Made by a program: the position numbers and the translations under genes. A stretch of 64,000 nt of DNA from Mytilus galloprovincialis (lineage: Eukaryota > Mollusca > Bivalvia > Mytilida > Mytilidae). This document shows positions 1 through 11,335 of the stretch, one piece after another. The notes under the pieces were generated by a model. It saw nothing but the letters and a program-made list of their open reading frames with translations. It had not been told where the DNA came from and did not search any database. The DNA lies in NCBI RefSeq assembly GCF_965363235.1, contig NC_134842.1, forward strand, positions 37,848,458 through 37,912,457, written 5' to 3'. Each line of letters begins with the position of its first letter. Position 1 is the stretch's first letter.

Positions 1-245
1 AAGTCAGAGCCTGTAATTTAGTGGTTGTCGTTTATTGATGTGTTACATATTTGTTTTTCGTTATTTTCTTGTACATTTGTTATGCCGTTAGTTTTCTCGT
101 TTGAAATATTTTACATTTGTCATTTCGGGACTTTTATAGCTGACTATGTGGTATGGGCTTTGTTCGTTGTTGAAGGCCGTACGGGACGTATTGTTGTTTA
201 TTTTGTCTCTATGACCAAAATTTTCTGCCACAATATCTTCAACTA
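1..245 (-). repeat. Dispersed repeat family R2, truncated by window edge
   Basis: This is the reverse complement of the family seen in forward orientation at 3,222, 41,065, 46,215, 50,955 and 54,318. Diagnostic pieces are the phrase about ATTGCCAATGAGACAACTCT in better copies, then GGCCTTCAACAATGAGCAAAG and AGTCAGCTATAAAAGG. Here they appear inverted as tttatagctgactatg and gttgttgaaggccgtacgg. The open frame across it is repeat-derived and is not called as a gene. Confidence 0.75.
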
Positions 246-409
246 AGTTATTAAGAAACTTCGAAGTAAAATCGGCACTATTTGATAAATCCTAGGAACA
301 ATGTTAAACTGTATTATCAAATCGACTTTATTCAACTTTCAAATTCATGAATTCTAGAAAAACAGCATAAATAAACTTGCCATCTAAAATATTTTTGTAA
401 CAAACATGT

Positions 410-955
410 ACATAGCCCCTAAAAGAGGAGCGAAAGATACCATAGAGACAATCAAACTTATAGATCGAAGATAAATTGACAACGCCATGGCTTAAAATGA
501 AAAAGACAAACAGACACAGGACACACCATAGAAACATAGAACATAGAAAACTAAAGACTGAGCAATACGTTTCTCACCATTAAATGGGGTAGATCTCAGG
601 TGATCATGATGGGTTAGTAGATCATGTTTAATATGTGGCACCCGTTGTGTTGCTCATGTTATTTCAACCCCGGTAAATAGTCTTATTCGGTAGGTCAAAT
701 TTATGGAAAGGGAAGGGGTTGTACTTACGACATGAGGAACATATCCTATATCATATGCTAAACAGTTATTCCAAAGGGTCAACCAACTCCTTATGGCGTC
801 TGTAAAATTTACGGAGGAATGATTTCAACTTCACCATTTAGAACTCCTGGTTTAATAGCGTCCTTGTGAGCAGTAACCTTCTATCAAGGAAATCATGATA
901 GGAAATACAAGCCCGGGAATATCGTATCATTTGGGAGATATATACTCCGTAAAAT
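410..955 (-). mobile_element. Penelope-like retroelement 3' fragment (family R1)
   Basis: About 545 bp match, in the same order, the copies at 10,563-10,998 and 45,050-45,290, and inversely those at 5,846 and 38,205. Read on the minus strand, the distal part (about 780-955) corresponds to the C-terminal end of a reverse transcriptase, recognisable in the family by a GVYISQL-type motif. The rest is a 3' untranslated tail containing GCCATGGCGTTGTCAGTTT. The reading frame is broken. It looks like a 5'-truncated, dead insertion. Confidence 0.65.
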
Positions 956-3054
956 GATGCACTAAGATTTGCACAATTGTCTGATATCACACTGACATAA
1001 GCAATGTTACATATATAGACAGAAAGTTATCATGAAATACGCATTGTACTACCTTTAAATTACAAACAGTCACGCGTCGATAACATCGGACATTTTGAAA
1101 AAAAGTTTAAAAAGAGAACCATATTTCTTTATATTTCATTTTCAAATTGTTGAGAAGTTACCACCATTTATAAATTAAAATTCATGTATTTATCTGTTTT
1201 TTTTTAAAAATTTACATATATCAAAATCTGCATTACTCTGATTGATATTTCTTTTTAAAGGGTAAACACACACAAGCTACTTAATCAATTGACGCTTGTC
1301 ATTTACATTTAATATCAGCACCCGATATTTCATATAATATCAATATTAATAGCGACTTTCAAATTATGATTGTTTCTAAAATATTATTTATGAAAGACAT
1401 CAATGTATTGCTACAGATAAAGGCACAGTTCAAGCACAACAATGAACAAGAAGGCCAGCCTGCATCAACGCAATTGTAAAAGTAAGACACTGTTATCCTT
1501 CATGATAATGAACCCAGCGTATGTGGTTAACAAACACTATACATCATGTAATTTGCCTATATTCAGCCGTTAATGAAACACATCACACGTCGAAAGATAT
1601 ATTCTATATGGATAAAGTCTAAGGTTGTTTACATTGCAGTTTAAAGTTATTCATTTTATGAATAATATTATATTGACTTTAATTGGTAGCTTTAAATGTG
1701 TGTTTTCATAATTTATTTCTCAAACTAGGATTTCTAGATTCAAACTTCATAAATGAATTAAAGAAGTTAAAATCAGTAAAAGGTTTGTAAATTATATCTG
1801 ATATTTATATCTTGAAGAAAGCGTTTATAATGTGTATTGAAGAAAGGTAGCATGACTGGAAATCCAATGCACAAAATGGTTAAACGATAATAGGTTATCA
1901 AATCAAAAAGCAACATGGAATCAGCATTTTAAGTATTTTTAATGTTTTAAGGTAAGAAATTCGAAGTAATTTTTTTCATTTTCAGATAAGATAGATGTTA
2001 ATGATTCTAAATAATATTTCAGTGAGTATGTTTAGTTAAATTTGCAAAAAAAAGGATTTCTTTGTTTTTAATTGAATTCTAAAATAAAATATAAAAAAAC
2101 CTTGATTGTCAATAAGGTACCGCAGTCAACGTTGTTGTATTATCTCAATCACTAAAAAACAAACAGATATATAAACAAACATTTACCTTGACACAATAGC
2201 ACAATGACGGGATGTATAAGTAATAAGGGCCGAATCATATGAAAGAACGAAACACAAAAAGGCACACAGACAAAACACTTTTACTAAACCGAAATACAAG
2301 AATACAGAAATATCATTTAAATAAACCACAAACAATTGATTATATCAGTCTTTGCTTCGATAACAGCAGTATATCCGTAAAGGACCACAATATTTTTAAA
2401 AGTGATTTGAACAGCGTCATCCTTATAGTACCAATCTACAAAGTCACTTTCTATAAACATTTAAAAAAGATGTCAAATAGTACTATAATATAACAATAGT
2501 AATGATGATAATGAAAACAATGTTTCTGTAGATCAAGAAGATTTAAAGAGGAGATAATGACAAAGAAGAAATAAAAACAATTTGTTCAGACATTATGTCA
2601 CGTTATACATGATCAATTTATATGTAAAATATGTCTGCATTTATATATGTAATGTGTTTTCATTTTAAATCATGTGTCTTACATTTAATGATTTTTGTAC
2701 AATAAACTGTTTTTTTTTTTTAATTATCTTAGTTGTTTTATTGAAAAAGGTGGCGGGGGAGGAGGCGGCTTTGTTTAGTTTAGTTTTGATTTGTTTTTGT
2801 TTGTTTTTGTGTGTTACTGTAGTGTAGAGGAATTGTGAATTCTCATCGATTGATAAAGTTTTGTTTAAAATAATGTGATCTCGATACATATTTCTTCAAT
2901 GTATTTTTATCATAAGGATGTCATCGACTAATGGAGTATTTGAGTATCCATCCAGCTAGGAGTATTTTTTGTTTTCATTTACTTGTTATATACATGTACA
3001 TATTAGTTAACATAAATGTATAAACTGTATTTGTTCAAAGCTAAAAAATGTCAA
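956..3054. other. Gene-free A+T-rich stretch
   Basis: I see no exon with believable codon use, no RNA gene and no long repeat here. The short open frames are A+T-rich chance frames with lysine- and asparagine-rich translations. A purine-rich run lies near 2,750-2,775. Confidence 0.6.
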
Positions 3055-3120
3055 GTAAAAGAGGGGCGAAAGATACCAAAGGGACAGTCAAAATCATAGA
3101 TCGAAAATAAAACCATAGTC
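3055..3120 (-). repeat. Short R1 fragment
   Basis: A piece with AGAGGGGCGAAAGATACCAA and GGGACAGTCAAA, the R1 end also seen at 10,565 and 45,055. It is only about 60 bp long. Confidence 0.6.
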
Positions 3121-3221
3121 CAAAAAAAAAAAAGCCAAAATTTTCGTTTTCTTATACTAGTCATTAGAAAAATGTTTATCAAAGAAATGGATCACTTGGT
3201 GAAGTAACTGTTTTGTGATTA

Positions 3222-3450
3222 TAAAAAAGAAGATGCGGTATGATTACCAATGAGACTGTCATCAAGAGACCAAAATGACGCAGACATTGACAACTATAGG
3301 TCATCGTACGGCCTTCAACAATGAGCAAAGCCCATATCGCTTAGTCAGCTATAAAAGGCCCCGATATGACAATGTAAAACAATTCACACGAGAAAACCAA
3401 CGGCCTTATTTATATAAAAAAAATGAACACCAGAAACACGTGTTTTTGGT
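3222..3450 (+). repeat. Dispersed repeat family R2
   Basis: It begins AAGAAGATGCGGTATGATTA and continues through the GGCCTTCAACAATGAGCAAAG and TATAAAAGGCCCCGATATGA blocks shared with the other R2 copies. The predicted 80-residue frame inside it is not a gene. Confidence 0.75.
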
Positions 3451-3927
3451 TTTACTAAACACATGGTTTGTGTTAATGTTTGTCATGATTCGACGATGTA
3501 TAATGTGGATTAAATGAGTGTATGCAGCTCATCAGACTCGTGACAAGCATTATGGTAAACCTATAATTTAAGGGGTTTGTTTGAGTAATTCAGGTTATTT
3601 GAAGTTTTTCTATGGTGATAAAGCAGCATTTCGTTATTGTGGCATTTTTGACTGCGGGAAATCAATTGATTCCAACCATGAATACGTTGTCTGTGGTTAA
3701 TTCTTCACACTGTTGATAGCGACTTGGTGTATACCTCATTGGGATTAAGACATAGATTGACGAAAAGACTTGTACATTTCCTATAGCCAAATAAAAAGGC
3801 ATTTATTATTGGAATGTTGCAACTAAACTTAGGCAAGAAGTTTCAGTCAATCTTTAAGATGAAAAAAAACAGTATAGTTTCAATTGTATGTGATATCATG
3901 AGCGACCTTGTTAAGTGGTTGATGTGA

Positions 3928-4224
3928 AACCCGACAGAAGATACAGCAGGTCGTAAATTTCTATTCGGTGCTATCCTCAACGTTAAGAAGCAGAATAAAC
4001 TCATCCGCATCGAACAAAAAGTATTCCGTAAGCTTAAAAACCGTCTTGCGGCCGATCCAAAAACCAGAAACGCACAAGTTTAGCAAACAACCCGTGCTAT
4101 CATGAGTTTTCAGGAGAGGAAACTATCTCTTCCTTATAAAACCGCTGCTCTTACTGTTTCAGTTTTTAATTCACAACATCACGAAATCTACAGTAGCCCT
4201 TCATTTGGACCAGCGGATAATGGA
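3928..4224 (+). pseudogene. Decayed coding-like fragment of unknown origin
   Basis: One frame stays open for about 51 codons from 3,928, meets a TAG at 4,081-4,083, and continues open for another 46 codons to a TGA at 4,222-4,224. Unlike its A+T-rich surroundings this stretch has balanced base use and many C- or G-ending codons (CTC, ATC, CGC, GCG, GCC). The first half is rich in lysine and arginine. I do not recognise the family. It may be a fragment of a transposon- or virus-derived gene or a dead host exon. The stop means it is not intact as read. Confidence 0.35.
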
Positions 4225-5845
4225 AACCTTATCTGATGGCATCTATTACAACTGCACCAAGTTTGATCACTGTCGAATTTAATATAACCTCTTCAGTGGT
4301 TCCGTGTTTTCATTTTAGGAAACTTCTACATTTGAGAATTTTAGAATAACAAATCTAAAAATAATCATTAAAATTGAAAATATGAAGGTGATGCACTTTG
4401 AGAATAACTGAATTTCGTAGGTGTTATTGAAATTCCATTTAAACCGTTGAACATGTTTAATATCAATCAACTAAGTGTTGTTGTTCAAAGTTCAGGCAAA
4501 ACATTTTGATATTAGGTTTAAGTGAAATGAATTTGTTAATTGAAGGATAAAAATTTTAAGTTTGGAATGTGAAATTATTAAAAAAAAAAGGTTGCTATAA
4601 ATATGCATTTTATTATTAGTCTGGACATTTCCTTTATCATGTTTATGGTGTATGTATTAATCAACAAATATATTCAGGATTATGATGGAACATACATTTG
4701 ACTGCTTTACTATGTTGCCGTTTCGTTTATCATTTTATCATTTTAACAACCAATCGAAAATATTGGCGTGGAAATGACGTTGATATTATATATTACTTAG
4801 ATGATGAACTTCGAGTAGGTAAAAATTAACTAGAAACTGCGAAATATCCATCTTTGAACAAACCCATGCATTACAAGCATGTGTTTCAAATTAGCATAGG
4901 CAAATCTACTGTCTAACCAGTACAATATGTAGAATAGTTCAATTAAGTTTAAGGTGTGTATGATTTCTCAATTTTAATTTACACTTATATCATTGATTGA
5001 TACTTTTAATAACTTTACACAATTAACAGCGCTGAAATTAGCTGAGGTGCCAAGATGCATAGTTTCAATATGTACAGTCATTGGTAACATAAAACTGTTA
5101 ATAACCTGTAATTTATACTTGTTAATAGAGATCAGACTGAAATTAGATTTAAAGTTAACTCACATTTGAGCTAAAATTAAGCAACAGAAGAGTTAAACAG
5201 AATTTTTTTAAGCTGTTTATTGTTTCGTCAAGTGCTGGTGTTTTCTGATACTAGTTACGTAGCTGCTTGTACGGTTGCTTGATCGCACGTGGATATCTAC
5301 AAATTTTTTCCATCCTATGGCAAAATGTGGCTAACCTGTTTAGATTAACTTCACAAAAAACTGTAATGTCAACAGTGAACGGAAGAGCTGTTTAAATCTC
5401 TTTTTATGTGACATAACATGAACATTTTTCAACCTTATATAAGAAGTAACTTGTGGGATAGACGAGACGAGGTAATTACAGAAGAAATCAAGAACATCTT
5501 CACCGCTTTCTTGAACCTAAAAAAGATAAAGTTTGATTTACCAACATTTGGATTAGCATTATCACAATTTACAATTAATAAAATTGCAATCACTTGAAAC
5601 CGTTCAGAAACAGCCAGGACTATCCCAGAAGCAATGTAAAATATCCCGTGAAGTTCAGCAATTATTTTGGATAGAAATACATCAAACCTTCTTCTCGGTC
5701 TTAATGACAAATATTAGGACAGGGGAACATAACTTAACTTTCTATTGATGTCATTAATATTGTCGATAAACGTCTTATAAATAAAAGGTCTCATGGTAAA
5801 CGTAAACGTAAACCGTAGTCAATGTATTAAACATCGCATACATTA
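4225..5845. other. No gene or clear repeat seen
   Basis: A+T-rich sequence with only short chance frames, including the 91-residue minus-strand frame at 5,435-5,710, which shows no recognisable domain. Confidence 0.5.
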
Positions 5846-6115
5846 TAAAATTTTCCTGAGATCACCCCTAGTTTTTGGTGGGGTTCGTGTTGTTTATTCT
5901 TTAGTTTTCTATGTTGTGTCATGTTTACTATTGTTTTTCTGTTTGTCTTTTTCATTTTTAGCCATGGCGTTGTCAGTTTGTTTTGGATTTGTGAGTTTGA
6001 CTGTCCCTTTGGTTTCTTTCGTCCCTCTTTTATAACCTATCCTGATTTCTTTGATAGAGGATTGCTGCTCACAAGGAAGCTATTTAACCAAGAGTCCCAA
6101 ATGGTGAAGTTATAG
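5846..6115 (+). mobile_element. Penelope-like retroelement 3' fragment (R1)
   Basis: An R1 copy in the forward sense. It contains GAGATCACCCCTAGTTTTTG, the GCCATGGCGTTGTCAGTTTG block, and a tail TTTCGTCCCTCTTTTATAAC. The 6,040-6,115 part (gatagaggattgctgctcac, then aaccaagagtcccaaatggt) corresponds to the reverse-transcriptase C-terminal coding segment found elsewhere in R1. The order is rearranged compared with 410-955, so this copy is itself chimeric or deleted. Confidence 0.6.
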
Positions 6116-6164
6116 ATTAAGTAATATTGTGTTTTATTTCATATCGGTTAAGAATAAGCTTCTC

Positions 6165-6340
6165 TTATTGGATAAAAAGGGACCACATTATTCTTTGGTA
6201 ATAAATTCCATCGGTCGTTAACAGAAAAAAACGGTCCAGAAAACTGGTCGTTAACGGATTTTTACATGATAATGACCGGTGGGCATAGTTTCCGTCTGTT
6301 AATGACCGTTGGGGCGTGGTTTCTCTGTTTAGAGAGATGT
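6165..6340. repeat. Short repeats of a GGTCGTTAAC-type motif
   Basis: The motif GGTCGTTAAC recurs at about 6,213 and 6,246, with variants (TCTGTTAATGACCGTTGGGG) near 6,296 and a TAATGACCGGTGGG block near 6,271. The pieces are partly inverted relative to one another. No coding potential is seen. Confidence 0.4.
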
Positions 6341-8337
6341 CTCTTTAATAAAACATTTTCCTGTTTTCAAAATAATATTTAAGTTGTTGAATTGCTTGCC
6401 ATATGTTTTCGTAAATTATAAAATTATAGAGACCTTGATTCAGTATTCATATACTGAAAAATTGCATTAAAATGAATGGCAGTATTACTACGACTACTCA
6501 TCAATCTTTGGCATAGAAATCGCACAGCTACTCAAGTTTGCTTTGGACATTTTGAATTTAATATAATTTCTAAAAACATGGTTCCTGTGGGCAGTCCATA
6601 TATCACGATAATGACAAGTTTTTCAAGAACTATTATGTAATTATCATATCATTCACCGAATAGATAAGACCAGAACAAAAAAGAAAACTAAAATATATGT
6701 GGTTTAGGCAATTTTCATATTAGGAAATTCAAACATAAATGAATTATTTAATCAAAACTGAAATGTTTACAGTACTTAGTGCATTCATGACGTCTTTATA
6801 TAAGAATATTTACAATGAACTCCTCCCCTAATTCCCCTTCACAAAAATAACTTCAAAGCACATGAAACATATATTATGGTTAATTTCTGTAACTTTGTTA
6901 TACAGATCCTGAATCACTCTAAATAAAAAAAATATTATTTTAACCATGACTCCTAATAGCTAAAAAATGTAGATGTCTAAAGTGACTTCTAAAATAGTAT
7001 AAAGTTTAAAGATATTTAAATTGTTTGTCTTATGTTGCAAAACCTTGCAAACTTATACAGATTGTAAAGATTAAGTTATATTTGACACCGCAGTATTGTT
7101 AAAATAAAGTTATCACAAAAAGACCGCATGAGTCGATTAAATCTACAACTGTCTATCACATTCTAAAATATTTCATAAATATAAAATGTGTAAGAGAATA
7201 TATTTAGGTCATCTATTGAATATGATATAAAGCTACATGTAAATGTTAAGTGTTATGATAAAATTTAAATAGACAATAATATAAATAAGAATAATACTAG
7301 TAGAAACAATGGTGCGATGTATTTGAGAAAGTTAATAAGAATAAGATATGTGACCTTAAACATCAAATACTTAAGCTTCATCAACCTTGAAAAATCACAA
7401 GACAAAAATTGAAGTCATGTTGTTCTTAGGTCAAATGATCGAAAGCCATTATAATGTCACGGGTTTGGGTAGCGTGTACGTGATACATTTAACTCTACTA
7501 ATAAAAATGACGTTTTTGTTCATGGGATGGGGAAAATATACGTTAATCAAATCGAGGAATAATGTAATACATGTATACAATAAATGATTTATTGAACTTC
7601 TAATGCTATTTTTTTGACAGGATTTCCAAGAGTTACAATAAAGTTGATTTGTTCTTTAGTTGTCTTTTTCTTTACTTTAACTTCATAGACCAATCTTTTC
7701 AAACGGGTTACTCTGCCTTTTACCAAATATTCGAGCCTTATACCAAATCAATATATCGGGATTAACCCCGTATATGGATATAGGCAACTGTTCTCTTTTC
7801 GGAATTATGTCCGACTAGAATTCACTTTAATGTTGAAATTATAAATATTTCGTCCTGAATAGCTTGTTTCTCCTTAATATTTGCAACGAATTATGAGAAT
7901 CACCTCAGTAAAGTAATTGTAAAGCTTAAATAAGCTATATAATATACATGTATCTTGCTTTTATATTAAATAAAATAAATTTTCTCTGTACCTTTTCTTT
8001 TTGTGAATATCTGTATTTTTTTCCGTATGTCCTTTCCTCTTTGACTGTCGAATCCCAGAACCCCGAATAAGCCAAACGGTCTTGTTTTTATATGACGACG
8101 CTATGTAGCTATATCAATTGCTAAAATTAAGCTATCCCTATGGTGTCCCCATAGTTACAGCTAAGAGTGGCGCGAAATTCGCCATCTCTTAGGTAACGAT
8201 AAGAATCTCGTATTTGCATCCCAACAACATGTTACTTCTTTGTACTATCAATATTATTCAGCTTCCGTTAAATAAACCTCAAATAAACTTTATTTCATTG
8301 AAAACTATTACCAAATATAGAATCAGGATAAATTTAC
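6341..8337. other. No gene or clear repeat seen
   Basis: A+T-rich sequence with short frames only. I found no exon with a good splice pair and no repeat shared with other parts of the window. Confidence 0.5.
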
Positions 8338-8499
8338 CCATATCGAGCCTCTGAAAGTTTCCTTCTTTTTTCATCCAAGTACGCACATGCGCAAAGTCAA
8401 CTTTCGAATACACATCCTCTATGGAATTTTGTACATCAGGAGTTTGTAAACATTGACCGATAAGACAACAATTTGAAACAAAAATGAAATGTTGACATG
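8338..8499 (-). CDS. Possible orphan exon, cysteine-containing, phase 1-1
   Basis: On the minus strand a pyrimidine-rich acceptor (cttacttttttag) is followed by 162 bases that are fully open and end at a GT donor (gtaaat). The translation has 53 complete codons with CxxxxxxxxxCC and GQC cysteines and ends in a charged stretch, KVDFAHVRTWMKKEG. A symmetrical phase 1-1 exon is typical of shuffled domains. I cannot name a family and see no second exon next to it, so it could be a relic or a chance frame. Confidence 0.3.
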
Positions 8500-8929
8500 C
8501 TAAAAAAGTAAGACCAAAAGAAGTCCGACCGACGCATAACCTCAGAAACAGCTGCCATGTGCTTAAACGAAAGAAATCCTCTAAAACCAGATGTCCCACT
8601 TCGTACACAAAATGTATGTTGACTCCTCCACATGTGCTTACATTTACCAATCTCATATACCAAATATTTATGTAAATGAACTATACCATTACCTATAACA
8701 TATGTTACTTTGGTATAAGTAATGGGCAAAGTTAATAACTTGCACAACCTCTTGTAATAAAAAGGGGGGGGTCAATTTGTAGATCATTACAATAATTAAC
8801 GCTATAAACCCAATTGACAATTGACAATCGACATAATTTCTTTCTAAAACAGTTCATACAACCATTCTTCCTATTAATCTATTGCTAATTATAGAGAAAT
8901 TCATCCATTATTGTTATTCATATGTAAAA

Positions 8930-9440
8930 TTGAGAATGGAAATGGGGAATGTGTCAAAGAGACAACAACCCGACCATAGAACAGACAACAGCAGAAGGTC
9001 ACCAACAGGTCTTCAATGTAGCGAGAAATTCCCGCACCCGATGGCGTCCTTCAGCTAGACCCTAAATAAATAGATATTCTAGTTAAGTGATAATGAACGC
9101 CATACTTAACTCCAAATTGTACACACGAAACTTAAATGAAAAATAGTACAAGACTAACAAAGGCCAGAGGCTCCTGACTTGGGACAGGCGCAAAAATGCG
9201 TTGGGGTTTAACATGTTTATGAGATCTCCACCCTCCCCCTATATCTCTAGCCAATGTAGAAAAGTAAACGCATAACAGTACGCACATTAAAATTCAGTTC
9301 AAGAGAAGTCCGAGTCTGATGTCAGAAAATGTAACCAAAGAAAATAAACAAAATGACAATAAATAACAACAGACTACTAGCAGTTAACTGACATGCCAGC
9401 TCAAGACTCTCATTAACCTGAAAGATTATGTCTTCATCAT
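8930..9440 (-). repeat. Dispersed repeat family R3
   Basis: About 500 bp that reappear in the opposite orientation at 48,440-48,930 and partly at 61,130-61,240. Shared blocks include GGCCAGAGGCTCCTGACTTG, GGGACAGGCGCAAAAATGCG, AGTCCGAGTCTGATGTCAGA and AGTTAACTGACATGCCAGCT. I recognise this as an abundant mussel repeat. No open frame is preserved. Confidence 0.75.
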
Positions 9441-9556
9441 ATGAATATCAGGCAAATCCTTCCCGTTAGGGGTTTAGTATCATACCATCATAACATATAT
9501 GAGAAGAACATAACCCCGCGTCATGCCAACAACTGTTTTTAAAAAAAATGTGTTTA

Positions 9557-9940
9557 GTACCTTAGATAACTATTTACACCACTGGGTCGATGCCACTGCT
9601 GGTGGACGTTTCGTCCCCGAGAGTATCACCAGCCCAGTAGTCAGCACTTGGGTGTTGACATGAATATCAATTACTAGTATATGGTCATTTTTATAAATTT
9701 CCTGTTTACAAAACTTTGAATTTTTCGAAAAAACTAAGGATTTTCTTACCCCCAGGAGTAGATTACCTTAGCCGTATTTTGAATAACATTTTGGAATTTT
9801 GGGTCCTCAATGCTCTTTAACTTTGTATTTGTTTTGCTTTTTAACTGTTTTGATCTGAGCGTCACTGATGAGTCTTATGTAAACGAAACGCGCGTCTGGC
9901 GTATTAAATTATAATCCTGGTACCTTTGATAAGTATTTAG
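9557..9940 (+). mobile_element. Retrozyme-like repeat, copy A (5'-truncated)
   Basis: It starts inside the block GTACCTTAGATAACTATTTA and runs to a hammerhead core at its 3' end. The internal body with CCACTGGGTCGATGCCACTG and GGTGGACGTTTCGTCCCCGA matches the copies at 36,178 and 47,400. The 5' hammerhead that would complete a full 353-bp unit is missing. No protein is encoded. Small hammerhead-bearing non-autonomous elements called retrozymes are known in plants and animals, including bivalves. Confidence 0.75.
9859..9902 (+). ncRNA. Hammerhead ribozyme core, weakened stem II
   Basis: In order: stem I strand GCGTCA, catalytic CTGATGA (9,865-9,871), stem II GTCT-TATGT-AAAC with one C/A mismatch, conserved GAAA (9,885-9,888), palindromic stem III segment ACGCGCGT, then C9896 as the predicted cleavage base and the second stem I strand TGGCGT. 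The mismatch in stem II should lower activity. All invariant core bases are present. Confidence 0.75.
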
Positions 9941-10049
9941 TTCCGATGCAAAGACCCTTTAAGTGAATCAATATTAACGCCAAAATATACAATCTTTAAT
10001 GACCTGACAACAGTATCTTAACTATATCTTTTCTTTAATAGTCTATTTA

Positions 10050-11335
10050 AAGGTTTTGTTAGCTTCTGAGGGGAATACTGACATTTTTGTGCTATATAAA
10101 GAATATTTCCATAAAAAAAAAATGGATGTGAAATACCTGAACGTATAAAAAGTCTGCATGTTGAGCTATATTTACGAATGATGTCCTTATACCGATGATG
10201 ACATTTAGTAAATGTTTGTGATATCGAAAACCTTGGTATAATAATTTTTCAGTTATACATAAGTTTCTCTCGTTAAAATCTAAAACATTGTTACATACAC
10301 GAGCTAATCGTACAAGTTGAGATATGTAAACACCGTAAGATGGTGACAAGGGAACTTCACCTTCTAAAAATGGATAATTAACGATAGGAAAATGAAAAAT
10401 CATCTCTTTTATCATAAATTTTAGTGTTAAGCTTTCCGTTAATGATAAAGATATAATCAAGATCGAGGAAAGGGCAGTGGTCATTGTTAGTATTAGCTTT
10501 ATTTAAAGTAAGTTCAACAGGATACATTTCTTTAGTATACATGCTGAAGTCGTCATTTTTGATAGCCAAAAGAGGGACGAAAGATACCAAAGGGACAGTC
10601 AAACTCATAAATCTAAAACAAACTGACAACGCCATGGCTAAAAATGAAAAAGACAAACAAACAACAGCACACACGACACAACATAGAAAACTAAAGAATA
10701 AACAACACGAACCCCACCAAAAAACTAGGGGTGATCTCAGGTGCTCCGGAAGGGTAAGCAGATCCTGCTCCACATGCGGCACCCGTCGTATTGCTTATGT
10801 GATAACAAATCCGGTAAATAGTCTAATTCGGTAGGTCACATTCAGGAAAGGGAAGGGGATTGTAGTTACGACGTAAGGAACATATCCGATATCATTTGTG
10901 ATACGGTTATTCCATAACGGTCAACCAACTCGTGATGGCGTCCGTAAAATTTACGAAGGGATGATTTCAACTTCACCATTTGGAACTCTTGGTTTAATAA
11001 ACATCATCCAAATATCTAAAAGTATTATTTAATTTGTGTATCAGATGTTGTTTTTATAGGTCTTTGCTGATTCTTTTGTATAAATTGTTACTCATAGCAA
11101 TACAAGAACAGGTCTGCAATAAGTGGTGCACAGTTAATCCCCATTGGAATTCCGATAACCTGACGATATACGGAATCCCCAAAGCGAACAAAAATGTTAT
11201 CTAGTAAAAATTCAAGGGCAAATATAGTATCAAAGCATTTCCAATTGACAGAGTTTGTTTGTTTATTGCTACTAAACAATTGTGCATTTTTAAACATTTG
11301 ATCGGTATACTGCAAAGTCTTAAATAACAATCTTT
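10050..11335 (-). pseudogene. Penelope-like reverse transcriptase, fragmented
   Basis: Read right to left, 11,330-11,088 encodes an RT palm segment with GIPMGINCAPLIADLFLY. A frame continues, with a stop, to a catalytic-type YLDD near 11,010. The element is then split by the R1 insertion at 10,563-10,998. It resumes at 10,562 with KANTNNDHCPFLDLD, GKLNTKIYDKRDDFSF and GVYISQLVRLARVCNN, and ends near 10,050. Beyond the RYHK motif near 10,220 the frame shifts. Family assignment to Penelope-like RTs is from memory of this motif set and may be wrong at clade level. The element is dead (stop, frameshift, insertion). Confidence 0.65.
10563..10998 (-). mobile_element. R1 element nested inside the reverse transcriptase
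   Basis: The 436-bp R1 copy sits between the YLDD-type codons near 11,005 and the continuation of the RT at 10,562. It is colinear with 410-955 (shared AGGTGCTCCGGAAGGGTAAG-type, GGAAAGGGAAGGGG and GATGGCGTCCGTAAAATTTA blocks). The long frames here on both strands (10,378-10,782 minus and 10,484-10,834 plus) are fusions of RT and R1 sequence and not genes. Confidence 0.7.

Noticed and set aside
5793..6115. Overlapping hydrophobic frames that look like membrane proteins
   Set aside because: They lie fully within R1. The same hydrophobic translation appears in other R1 copies and comes from T-rich repeat sequence.
10378..10834. 134- and 116-residue frames on both strands
   Set aside because: They fuse RT remnants with R1 repeat sequence.
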